DNA from: Opitutales bacterium
GTDB lineage: Bacteria > Verrucomicrobiota > Verrucomicrobiia > Opitutales > JABSRG01
Assembly (NCBI GenBank): GCA_028280845.1
Contig: JANQKZ010000036.1
Location: forward strand, 28,542-92,541
Direction: 5' to 3'
Length of the DNA: 64,000 bases
Shown here one piece after another: positions 7,747 through 15,620 of the stretch (its first letter is position 1; each line of letters starts with the position of its first letter). A model generated the notes under the pieces. That model was given only the letters and a program-made list of their open reading frames with translations, did no database searches and was not told the DNA's origin. The translations under genes and the position numbers were made by a program.

Positions 7747-10197
7747 TCAACGGGTCACGAACTGCATGGCGTAGAGCTTAGCTCCCCGCATGCGGAAAAC
7801 GACTTTCACGGGTCGACCCTGGAGGGATGAAATATCAGCGGTGGTCTCTGCCCCATCCAGGCGAAATTCAATTTCATGGTCGATGTAGTCCCCATTGATA
7901 TAAAGCCCGTTATCGAGACCGAATCCCGGAATGGGTTCACCCTCCTCGTCGAGAAACCCGACTTGGGCATAACCGGCTGCATCCGTATCAATATTAAGAA
8001 CAAGCCGATTCCCTTCGAAGGTGAGCGGTCGGGTGACGATGATCCCATGGGTCTCGTAGGGGGCCTCCGCTGATACGAAGCCGTCCAATCGCTGCACCAC
8101 CCGGTAGACCGCATCGAATTTATCCTCATCTTCCCAGGTACTGTGGTAAATTCCGGCGGCGTAAACATATTGCCAGATCTCGTTGCCTCGCCGGATCATT
8201 CCCTCGGCGAAATAGGCCTGAGGTGAGTAGCGCCCCAGGTAATCGCCAATGCCGGCGTAGGCCGGGCGGGCATAGCGGAACCAGTTGCGGCCGTCGCGGG
8301 AGACCGCCACCTGGGCTTCCACCGTGCCGGAGCCAGCGCCCCGTCTCTCGTCATACAGCACCCAACGCTCAGGGGGGCCGTCTCCGATCTCGTAATGGAA
8401 ATACATCAGGGGGAAGGCCACGTAGGTATCCGGCGCCCAGGGATACTTGTGCGCCTTGGGAACATAGATGCCGAGGCCTTCCGGGTCGAAGTCGTCTAGG
8501 ACTTCGAACTTGATCGGACCCTCAACGCCGAAATCGCCGGGCACGAGTGGTCCGTTATCCAGGAACCATGGTTTGGGGTCCCGCAGGCGTCGGGACTTTG
8601 CCATTTCCCGTGTCGCCTCCTGATCCATGTATCGGAGAGGCCAGGATTCGAAGGGGTTATCCGTTTCGGTGATGATGAACGCGCGCTGGGTGTTGTCACC
8701 ACGCGTGTGCGTCATGCCAGTGCGCATGTAGCTGACGTACTTCTGCCGCTGGTCGTCGTAGAAGAAGCTGGTCTGTGAACCAGAGCGGAAGGAATGGGAG
8801 GCGGTGCGCACCTTGTGCCACTTCCAGCCATCAGGGCTGGTGAAAAGGTAGGTCCCACGATCACCGCTGCCGGAAATGTATTTCCAACGGTGTTCCGCGG
8901 GCGCATTGAGATCGATGAATGGGGACCCCATGGCCACCCCATAAGGAATCACAATGTTGTTGCGACCCTTGTGGGAGAGCCCCGTAGGGTGGGGCTCGAA
9001 GTGGATGCCGTCGCGGGAGGTGTGGACCATGAGGTAGTCATCGGGGCCACCGTTATACATCCGGATAAGGCCGTCCTCATCCTCAACAAAAGTCAGGTGC
9101 TTGCGGAACTGCCCCTCGATGTTATCCAGGACGCGGTGGGTCAGCCGAGGCGGGTTCACCGTGAACGTAATGTTGCGCTGTGTCTCGATCAGGGCGTCGT
9201 CGATAAAGACGTGTTTCCGGTCGCCCAAGGGCACCACACCGGGCTGCGGTTTGCCGGGCTCGAAGAGCAGGGGTGGGCCCTTGATCAGCTCCGGCCTGGG
9301 ATAAACCGGAGCAATACTGCCCGGCGAGGAAAAGTCGCTTTTGTATACCGCATGGCTGGAAATCCGCAATTCGTCGATCGCTCCCGGGAAGGGCTGTTCC
9401 CAGACGGAATTACGCAAGAGCGAGAGATAGGCCAGATCCTCCGAAGGCGGCAGCGCCTTCCAACCGCGCGCGTTTGCCTCCCCCGCCCGCTTGCCATCCA
9501 CGTAATGCACTACGCGATTCCGGCTGGCCTCATGGACGAAGGCCAGGTGCCTCCAGGTGCCACTCGTAAACAGGTCGGATGCCGTCGGCAGCTCCAGCTT
9601 CACGGCAGCCGCAGTTTGCTCCAAGACAAAGGTCCGGCCGCGGGTGCCCAGTCGGAGGGACAGGGTATCATTGCCCTCCTCGCCCCGTTCGCCATTTCCG
9701 ATCTCCATGACCACCCCATCGCGAGAGTTTCCATCCAGACGAGCCCAGAATTCCACTGTCCAGTCGCCGGCTCCCAGATTCAGGTCCGTCGTGGTCGGGT
9801 TGGGCGGGAAAAATTCACGCCGGAGATGTCGCTCGCCCATGGTCATGAAGGCCGCGTAGTCGGCGTTGTGCCACGACAGCGGAGCTTGTCGCTTGCCCGG
9901 AGGCGTCGGGAGCTGCTCCTGACCAAACTCAACCGAGCGGCCCGGGCTGCTGGTCCCCGCCGGGATCTCAAATTCGGGATAGGGTTCGGAGGACAGCGCG
10001 TTGCCGAAATGACCGGGCACAATGCTGCCGCCTAAACCCAAGGTAAGGGGAGCCGTCAAACCATCTACGCTATCTATCGTATGACTCGGATAAAGGCCGA
10101 TTGGCTCATCGAAGGTCCAGGTCACAACCGTCTTCGCCCATACGGGCGTCGCCAAGGTGAGAAGGAATAGGTTCCAGCAAAAGAGTTTGGGTGTCAT
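7747..10197 (-). CDS. Secreted LamG-like jelly-roll plus beta-propeller glycoside-hydrolase-like protein
   Basis: 816 residues. It starts with signal peptide MTPKLFCWNLFLLTLATPVWA. A LamG/concanavalin-like domain follows (about 100-300: GAGDWTVEFWARL, WRHLAFVHEASRNRVVHYVDG, PGAIDELRIS). Then comes a long region resembling five-bladed-propeller glycosidases of the GH43/GH32 type, with repeated FTSPDGWKWHKV, FFYDDQRQKYV and AVSRDGRNW blades, and a C-terminal sandwich. It is a clear paralogue of the protein at 15621-18122; both share HVFIDDALIE-like, LDNGPLVPGDFG-like and RLVLNIDTDA(A/T)GYAQV motifs. A TTTCGTGAAA box lies 11 bases upstream of the start. The enzyme class is not established, because I cannot assign catalytic carboxylates with confidence. 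Confidence 0.8.
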   Translation of the reverse strand: MTPKLFCWNLFLLTLATPVWAKTVVTWTFDEPIGLYPSHTIDSVDGLTAPLTLGLGGSIVPGHFGNALSSEPYPEFEIPAGTSSPGRSVEFGQEQLPTPPGKRQAPLSWHNADYAAFMTMGERHLRREFFPPNPTTTDLNLGAGDWTVEFWARLDGNSRDGVVMEIGNGERGEEGNDTLSLRLGTRGRTFVLEQTAAAVKLELPTASDLFTSGTWRHLAFVHEASRNRVVHYVDGKRAGEANARGWKALPPSEDLAYLSLLRNSVWEQPFPGAIDELRISSHAVYKSDFSSPGSIAPVYPRPELIKGPPLLFEPGKPQPGVVPLGDRKHVFIDDALIETQRNITFTVNPPRLTHRVLDNIEGQFRKHLTFVEDEDGLIRMYNGGPDDYLMVHTSRDGIHFEPHPTGLSHKGRNNIVIPYGVAMGSPFIDLNAPAEHRWKYISGSGDRGTYLFTSPDGWKWHKVRTASHSFRSGSQTSFFYDDQRQKYVSYMRTGMTHTRGDNTQRAFIITETDNPFESWPLRYMDQEATREMAKSRRLRDPKPWFLDNGPLVPGDFGVEGPIKFEVLDDFDPEGLGIYVPKAHKYPWAPDTYVAFPLMYFHYEIGDGPPERWVLYDERRGAGSGTVEAQVAVSRDGRNWFRYARPAYAGIGDYLGRYSPQAYFAEGMIRRGNEIWQYVYAAGIYHSTWEDEDKFDAVYRVVQRLDGFVSAEAPYETHGIIVTRPLTFEGNRLVLNIDTDAAGYAQVGFLDEEGEPIPGFGLDNGLYINGDYIDHEIEFRLDGAETTADISSLQGRPVKVVFRMRGAKLYAMQFVTR

Positions 10198-10207
10198 CTA
10201 AGGGGTA

Positions 10208-10325
10208 TTTCGTGAAAATAGAGATTTTTCATGATTATTTTTGAAATTAACTCTACTTCATGCAAGAAAATTTTAATAAAATTCCATGAAATTTTCATTT
10301 ATTTCATTATTTTTCCATGAAATAA
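10208..10325. promoter_or_regulatory. Cluster of four candidate operators in an AT-rich gap
   Basis: In the 150-base gap before the LamG protein: TTTCGTGAAA (10208-10217), TTTTTCATGATT (10225-10236), ATTCCATGAAATTTTCATTT (10281-10300) and TTTTCCATGAAATAAATGAA (10311-10330). The gap is strikingly AT-rich next to the GC-rich genes. The multiple half-sites suggest cooperative or layered binding by the same regulator. Confidence 0.55.
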
Positions 10326-10347
10326 ATGAAGATTCAGCAACACGTTC

Positions 10348-11370
10348 TTATTCAGACAGATCCAACGGCACCGAAAATTCCTGGTCGGATTCCGACCTGA
10401 ATTGCTTCCGCCAGGGAGAGTAAGTATACACCCGAATGGTCCCCTGATTGGGTTCAAATTTGAGAATCCTGAGCCATCCTTCTCCTCCATGAGTAAGGAA
10501 TTGATAATTCGACAACATTTGGATTACCGGCTGCCCTGCCTCGTTATCCGAAACCAGTAAGCCAGTTCCGTCCCCTTTCACATGACCCGAGAGAACCATA
10601 ATGATATTATCATTTCCATAAACCAATTTATTCCAGATCTCCTCCCCATCATTCCACTCGGGGTTCGATTTTTTAGGGCTCCACTTATCTCCCTCCCCCA
10701 ACCGGGTATCGTCGTCATACATGTAGCAATGTGTCACGAGAATGACTTTTTGGTCGTGATTACTCACCAGGGAGTCCGCCCATGCCAGGGTCTCATCATC
10801 CGGTCCATACTCTAGCCCGAGGACCAGAAACTGCTGACGAGCCGCCTGGAAGTATCCGAAACTGTTGTTAGCGGTATTACCAAGCTGCCCTCCATAATTG
10901 GACCTTCCCCTGAAGCGCCAGGGAGAGAAGACGGCATTGTATCGAGACGCCACCCGGAACCCCGCCTTATAGGCTGCTCGGTCGTAATCGTGATTACCGG
11001 GGACCACCATGTAAGGGACCACGCCGTCGATTAGACGGAAGGCACGATCGGCCACTGTCCATTCAGCCTCAGAGCCCTCTTCCACAAGATCCCCGAGGTG
11101 CAACACATATTTGGCATTGAGAGGCTCCGCCACTTGGCTGATCCAGTTGAACTGAGAGAGGAAAATCTCCGGAAAAAAGGCGGCATAGCGCTGGGTATCC
11201 GGCACCACGATAAGGGTAAACTCCCCAGCCGCCGGATCGACTTGAATGGGAAAATCATGCGGAAGTACGGCCCCTTTTCCAGCCCAGGCAAACCGGGGAC
11301 CAGCCCCAATCCAGAGCAAGCCCAGAACCCCGATCACGGCATTGGCCTTAACGATCCGCCACAGCGCCAT
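10348..11370 (-). CDS. Exported calcineurin-like metallophosphoesterase
   Basis: 340 residues with an N-terminal hydrophobic signal segment (IVKANAVIGVLGLLWIGAG). The metallophosphoesterase signature is complete: VVPDTQRY (motif I, Asp with Gln replacing the usual His), HLGDLVEEG (II), VPGNHDYDRA (III), LVTHCYMYDDD (IV) and LSGHVKGDG (V, with HxK in place of HxH). It starts 23 bases inside the end of the upstream enolase-superfamily gene, so the two are probably translationally coupled. The family hydrolyses phosphomono- or diesters with two metals. The setting among glycan-degrading enzymes suggests a phosphorylated sugar or diester as substrate, but that is inference. Confidence 0.85.
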   Translation of the reverse strand: MALWRIVKANAVIGVLGLLWIGAGPRFAWAGKGAVLPHDFPIQVDPAAGEFTLIVVPDTQRYAAFFPEIFLSQFNWISQVAEPLNAKYVLHLGDLVEEGSEAEWTVADRAFRLIDGVVPYMVVPGNHDYDRAAYKAGFRVASRYNAVFSPWRFRGRSNYGGQLGNTANNSFGYFQAARQQFLVLGLEYGPDDETLAWADSLVSNHDQKVILVTHCYMYDDDTRLGEGDKWSPKKSNPEWNDGEEIWNKLVYGNDNIIMVLSGHVKGDGTGLLVSDNEAGQPVIQMLSNYQFLTHGGEGWLRILKFEPNQGTIRVYTYSPWRKQFRSESDQEFSVPLDLSE

Positions 11371-12691
11371 CGGAATATACCGGCGAATGCCAGGGTTTGG
11401 GTTGATAGGGGTAACGATTTGCTACCGTTTCATTCAGAGTGAGTCCCAGACCGGGGCGATCAGGTAAAGCGGCGTACCCATCAACCGCCTCATACAGGCC
11501 ACCATTAAAAAGGTCCTTCCAGAATGGGGTTTGCCCGCTACCCGTCTCCAGGATCACAGCATTGGCAGTGGCTGCACACACATGCATGGAGGCCACCGTG
11601 GACACCTCGCTCTGCGGGTTATGGGGGGCCAGGTCAACCCTGAAGGATTCGGCCAAAGCTGCTATTTTCCGCATCTCGGTGATCCCCCCGCAATGAACAA
11701 TGTCTGGCTGGACATAATCCACGAGATGGCGGGAAACAAGGTCGTTGAACTCATACTTGGTCAACAGCCGCTCCCCGGTAGCCAAGGGCACGCTCGTGCT
11801 TTGCCGAAGGCGTTCCCACTCCGGAATGACTTCAAGCTGCCCGGGCTCTTCGACCCACATGGGCTTGTAGGCTTCCGCCTCCTGGCAAAAATCGCGGGCC
11901 ATGGGCGGAGTTGCCTGACCGTGAAGCTCGCATAGAATATCGAACTCCCAACCCACGGCTTCTCGAACCGCATGCAGAAGTTCAATTCCGTAGCGCACAT
12001 TTAAATTCGGCTCCACTACCCGGCCACGGGTTGGAAGAAAATTACTTTTGCAGGCGGTGTACCCGGCCTCCTTCACTGCCAGCCACTTCTTCACCTCGGC
12101 CTCAATCCAACCATCCGCCCTTGCCTCGACATTAAAACCGGGCTTCCGCTCCTCCCAGATTTTGTGCTCCGTCCGGCTATTATGCCGATGGAAGTTTGCG
12201 TTGGTGTAAACCCGAATGCGGTCCCTGGCCTTGCCTCCTAACAATTGCCAGATCGGCACTCCCAGGGCCTGTCCTAAAATATCCCACAGGGCAATATCTA
12301 CCGCACTGATAGCAGACATCAGGATTGGCCCACCACGATATCGGGGCCCCCTGAACATGCCCTGCCAGTGGCGTTCAATCTCGGTCGGGTCCTTGCCCAC
12401 CAAATACCGCTTGTGCTCCTGGATTGCCGCCTCCACCGACTTGGCTTTGGCAGTCATGGTACCATCCCCCAATCCAACCAGCCCCTGGTTCGTGTAGAGC
12501 TTGACGAAGACCCAGTTTTCATCATTCCCCGAGTCCACCACAAAGGTCCTCAGGTCCGTAACTTTCAATCCGAGGTCAAAAGCCTTTTCCGCCGCCTCGA
12601 TCAAGGGGGCATCCACCCCCTTTCCCCGAAGGGGGTGTCCAGCCAAAAGGCCGGCTCCAAGTGAGGAAGTGAGAAATCGACGTCTATTCAT
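11348..12691 (-). CDS. Exported enolase-superfamily dehydratase-like protein (D-galactonate-dehydratase-like)
   Basis: 447 residues. The N-terminus MNRRRFLTSSLGAGLLAG has the arginine cluster, hydrophobic stretch and spacing of a twin-arginine (Tat) signal, unusual for this cytoplasmic family. The rest aligns by motif with galactonate dehydratase/RspA-type proteins: ELHGQATPPMA, WVEEPG (metal Glu), ATGERL (metal Glu), YVQPDIVHCGGITE, LAPHNPQS (catalytic His) and ILETGSG. The first metal-ligand position, usually Asp (as in VDFHG of galactonate dehydratase), reads CELHG, an Asp-to-Glu change that keeps a carboxylate. It is divergent from the PhoD-like gene at 12845 across a gap with three operator-like sites, and its end overlaps the metallophosphoesterase start. 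Acid-sugar dehydration in the periplasm would be novel. Confidence 0.85.
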   Translation of the reverse strand: MNRRRFLTSSLGAGLLAGHPLRGKGVDAPLIEAAEKAFDLGLKVTDLRTFVVDSGNDENWVFVKLYTNQGLVGLGDGTMTAKAKSVEAAIQEHKRYLVGKDPTEIERHWQGMFRGPRYRGGPILMSAISAVDIALWDILGQALGVPIWQLLGGKARDRIRVYTNANFHRHNSRTEHKIWEERKPGFNVEARADGWIEAEVKKWLAVKEAGYTACKSNFLPTRGRVVEPNLNVRYGIELLHAVREAVGWEFDILCELHGQATPPMARDFCQEAEAYKPMWVEEPGQLEVIPEWERLRQSTSVPLATGERLLTKYEFNDLVSRHLVDYVQPDIVHCGGITEMRKIAALAESFRVDLAPHNPQSEVSTVASMHVCAATANAVILETGSGQTPFWKDLFNGGLYEAVDGYAALPDRPGLGLTLNETVANRYPYQPKPWHSPVYSDGAVADR

Positions 12692-12765
12692 GGAACACCA
12701 GGGTATCGAGATAATGTATGCAGAGTTTCTGGCTCATCATGTTGAAATATTATTGTTTTTTTCAA

Positions 12766-12850
12766 TTTTTTTCATGAAAATAATTTTCTTATTTTTCATT
12801 CCATGAAACTGCTGGGAAACAGAGAATGGTACTACACGTTATTCATGAAA
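12766..12850. promoter_or_regulatory. Three candidate operators between divergent genes
   Basis: TTTTCATGAAAA (12769-12780) is a perfect 12-base palindrome. TTTTCATTCCATGAAA (12793-12808) and ATTCATGAAA (12841-12850) follow. The last overlaps the likely PhoD-like start codon at 12845, and the middle one contains an in-frame ATG at 12803 that I judge not to be the true start. They sit between the leftward dehydratase-like gene and the rightward phosphatase-like gene. Confidence 0.58.
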
Positions 12851-14317
12851 GCCCAGCCAAAGATAATCTGGATATACTCACTCCGGGGGCCAATCGCGCT
12901 AATCTGTATTCAACTTGGACTAACGATGTGGGCCTGGCCTGCCCCGGCCCCCGAACCGACCCGGTCGGAAATCGGAACTCCGCGAGTCATCAATGGCCCG
13001 ATGATTGGCTATGTCACGCCCGAACTCATCACAGTGTGGGCCCGGGTCACAGGCCCCTACCCCTTTTCTGTGCGCTTCTCTGAGTATCCGGACATGAGAG
13101 CCGCCCGCGAGACAGCAGTCGAGGTTCCCGGGATGAAACGGGATTTTGCGGTGATTGCCCGGATGGAAGGGTTGAAACCGGGGACAACTTACTACTACCA
13201 AGCGTTGGTGAACGGGGAGCCCCCCAAATACCTGGACGCCGGGAAGGTGTTCCAAGTGAAGACCGCTCCGGCCCCCGGAAACCGGGCCCGGTTCACGGTG
13301 GGCTTTGGTTCCTGTGCGAGGACAGCCAAAGATCCTCACCAGCCCATATGGCAGGTGGTCCGGGACAAGGGGCCAGACTTATTTTTCTGGCTCGGTGATA
13401 ATATTTATGGGGATACCCTTTATCGAACTTTTCTGGAAGAGGAATGGCAGTACCAGCGCCGGGTTCCCCTCCTTCAGCCGATACTGCGGTCCACACCCCA
13501 GCTGGCCACCTGGGATGACCATGACTACGGCCTCAATGGGCATGACCGGGAAAATCCCATCAAGGAGATGGCCCTGGACGTGTTCAAAAATTATTGGGCA
13601 AACCCGGCTTACGGCTTGGCAGATGCCCCCGGGGTGTTTTTTCACTATGCGTACGGGGGGGTGGACTTCTTTTTTCTCGATGGCCGAACCTACCGGGATC
13701 CTGCCACGGTAGAAGACGGGCCAGGGAAGACCTTTTTGGGCCCTGCTCAATTGGCATGGCTTCAAAATGGACTTCAAAACAGCGATGCCCCGTTTAAAGT
13801 CATCATTTGCGGCTCAGGGTGGACCACTTTGAAGGGCCCGCATGAAGACACCTGGGGATCCGCCCTGACTGAGCGCAATGCCTTGTTTAATTTTATCCGG
13901 GATAAGAACATAAATGGTGTGGTCCTGTTAAGCGGGGATACGCATCAGGCGGAATTAAATTGCATCCCATGGTCCAACCACGGTGGCTATGATCTTTATG
14001 AAATGGTCAGTTCCCCCTTGGCCCAAGGCACTTCCAGCAAGATCCAAAGGCAGATTGACGAAATATATATCCGGGAGTTTTACCAGGATGCTCCTAATTT
14101 CGGTTACCTGAGCTTCGATCTCTCCTTGGATGATCCGGAACTGCGCTTTGTCCCCATAGATATATTCGGGGAGCAGGGATTTGATGAATTTCACATCCGG
14201 GCCTCGGACCTGGTAAACGGTAAAAAAACCTGGCCGGAAAAAATTGATCCCGGAGAAGCCCGTAAAAGAGAAATGGGCTATTATCCGGATTTAACCCTGG
14301 AGGACATCAAGTTATAG
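12845..14317 (+). CDS. Secreted PhoD-like phosphatase/phosphodiesterase (paralogue 1)
   Basis: 490 residues from the ATG at 12845; an in-frame ATG at 12803 would add 14 residues but lies in an operator-like palindrome and spoils the signal peptide (MKAQPKIIWIYSLRG...). A fibronectin-like PhoD N-domain (GPMIGYVTPELITVWARV) is followed by the PhoD catalytic domain: GFGSCAR, FWLGDNIYGD, TWDDHDYG, VDFFFLDGR and LLSGDTHQAEL, which hold the Asp, Asn and His metal ligands. Known PhoD enzymes are calcium/iron phosphodiesterases or alkaline phosphatases. It is close in sequence to the protein at 50602-52017. Its place beside sulfatases and lyases suggests action on a glycan or its fragments rather than simple phosphate scavenging, though no Pho-box was identified. 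Confidence 0.88.
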   Translation: MKAQPKIIWIYSLRGPIALICIQLGLTMWAWPAPAPEPTRSEIGTPRVINGPMIGYVTPELITVWARVTGPYPFSVRFSEYPDMRAARETAVEVPGMKRDFAVIARMEGLKPGTTYYYQALVNGEPPKYLDAGKVFQVKTAPAPGNRARFTVGFGSCARTAKDPHQPIWQVVRDKGPDLFFWLGDNIYGDTLYRTFLEEEWQYQRRVPLLQPILRSTPQLATWDDHDYGLNGHDRENPIKEMALDVFKNYWANPAYGLADAPGVFFHYAYGGVDFFFLDGRTYRDPATVEDGPGKTFLGPAQLAWLQNGLQNSDAPFKVIICGSGWTTLKGPHEDTWGSALTERNALFNFIRDKNINGVVLLSGDTHQAELNCIPWSNHGGYDLYEMVSSPLAQGTSSKIQRQIDEIYIREFYQDAPNFGYLSFDLSLDDPELRFVPIDIFGEQGFDEFHIRASDLVNGKKTWPEKIDPGEARKREMGYYPDLTLEDIKL

Positions 14318-14371
14318 GCCGTTTTTGAGGATAAATTAAAAAAAAATCGCACTTATCCTTTGAAATTTTGA

Positions 14372-14390
14372 AATTTCCATGAAATTGAAT
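14372..14390. promoter_or_regulatory. Candidate operator upstream of the LacI-type regulator
   Basis: AATTTCCATGAAATTGAA around 14372-14389 repeats the half-site about 40 bases upstream of the proposed regulator start at 14425. This would allow autoregulation. Confidence 0.5.
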
Positions 14391-14424
14391 CACGTCTGTA
14401 ACATGCACAAACCAAGGATCAACC

Positions 14425-15516
14425 ATTAGTAAAGTAACCTTAACCGACGTCGCTCGAGAGGCTGGAGTCGCTCTAGGAACTGCTTCTCGGGTCATAAATA
14501 ACCGCCCGAATGTTAACGAGGATGCCCGTCGTCGAGTCTTGAAAGCCGCGAAGGAGTTAAATTATATCTCCCTCCGCAAGCGCAAGGCCGCTCAAAATGG
14601 CGCAGATTCCGGTTCGGGTATCGGAGCAAAGTTGGGTAACATCGGCGTGGTCATTTTCGGGATGGAGCGATCCTTCGTCCAATTACCGATTACAGCTGAA
14701 GCCATTCAGGGGGTGGAACGGCAAATCACACGGATGAACCGCAATATGCTGCTGGCTAACGTCCCCCAGTTGGAACAATCTCCGGCCTTCATGATAGATA
14801 ACTCGGTAGAGGGCCTGGTGCTCCGGTGCCCCCCCGCCGGAGCGTTTCCATCCCCGGAAGAGAATGAGTTTATTCGCCTGGTGCATCGCTACCCCGCCGT
14901 CTGGCTCTTCAACAAGCCGGAAAATGGCCACGGGGACCTGTGCGGGTACGACACCGCAAAAACGGTCCTTATGGCGGTTAACCATTACAAGGAGATGGGG
15001 CATAAGCATATTGCTTTTATCAATCCGCGTCCGGGTAACTTACTCTTGGAGCAATTGAAAAAGCACTTTTTCTTTGAGGCCCCTAAGGCGGGTCTCAAAA
15101 CCACTTTACTTGAAAAAGAACGGGCAGACCCCATCACCTGGCCACTGCCTGCCATTCAAGATGTTCACTATGTGAAACCCCTCCTTGAGCAACTGAAAGC
15201 CATGCCGAAAAAGCAGAGGCCCACGGGCCTGTTTGTCGGGGGAGACTCCATCGCTGTCCAGATTTATATCGCGGCGGAATCGATGGGCCTGAAGGTGGGT
15301 AAAGATTTGAGTATTATTTCCGTCAATAACGAGAAGACCTTGACCAATATCCTGAATCCGGAGCTGACCACCGTAGACGTCTTTTCCGAGGTAGTGGGCC
15401 ATCGGGCGGTGGATCAATTAATTTGGCGTCTCCAACACCCGGAGGTTACCCAGGAAATGCGAGTCCTCGTGGCACCCAGTCTGAAGGTTGGCAAATCCGT
15501 GAAGAAATTGAACTAG
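14425..15516 (+). CDS. LacI-family transcriptional regulator, probable ATT start codon
   Basis: 363 residues if started at ATT 14425. The helix-turn-helix VTLTDVAREAGVALGTASR and INNRPNVNEDARRRVLKAA is encoded upstream of the first conventional start (TTG 14539), so starting there would remove the DNA-binding domain. The frame is closed by TGA at 14386 and contains no ATG, GTG or TTG before the HTH; ATT at 14425 follows AAGGA with a 6-base spacer. The effector domain (IGVVIFGM..., GLFVGGDSIAVQ, DLSIISVNNEKT) is of periplasmic-binding-protein type. The hinge region (NYISLRKRKAAQN) lacks the usual pattern with Ala-Arg-x-Leu. It is the only transcription factor in the window and sits among the TTTCATGAAA sites, so it is the obvious candidate to bind them. 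Confidence 0.85.
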   Translation: MSKVTLTDVAREAGVALGTASRVINNRPNVNEDARRRVLKAAKELNYISLRKRKAAQNGADSGSGIGAKLGNIGVVIFGMERSFVQLPITAEAIQGVERQITRMNRNMLLANVPQLEQSPAFMIDNSVEGLVLRCPPAGAFPSPEENEFIRLVHRYPAVWLFNKPENGHGDLCGYDTAKTVLMAVNHYKEMGHKHIAFINPRPGNLLLEQLKKHFFFEAPKAGLKTTLLEKERADPITWPLPAIQDVHYVKPLLEQLKAMPKKQRPTGLFVGGDSIAVQIYIAAESMGLKVGKDLSIISVNNEKTLTNILNPELTTVDVFSEVVGHRAVDQLIWRLQHPEVTQEMRVLVAPSLKVGKSVKKLN

Positions 15517-15620
15517 AATCCCGGGCGTTCGCAGCGTGCTCCAGGGAGAGTCTGGTGCACAGCAGTATCGGGAATAGGCGGAGTAGAGATTGCATCAGGC
15601 AGGACTGAACCGGAGCCGAT

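Noticed and set aside
8794..10035. 413-codon rightward frame within the LamG protein
   Set aside because: Antisense shadow; the leftward frame has clear LamG motifs and a signal peptide.
12803..12844. N-terminal extension of the PhoD-like protein from ATG 12803
   Set aside because: The ATG lies in an operator-like site, and the start at 12845 gives a normal signal peptide.
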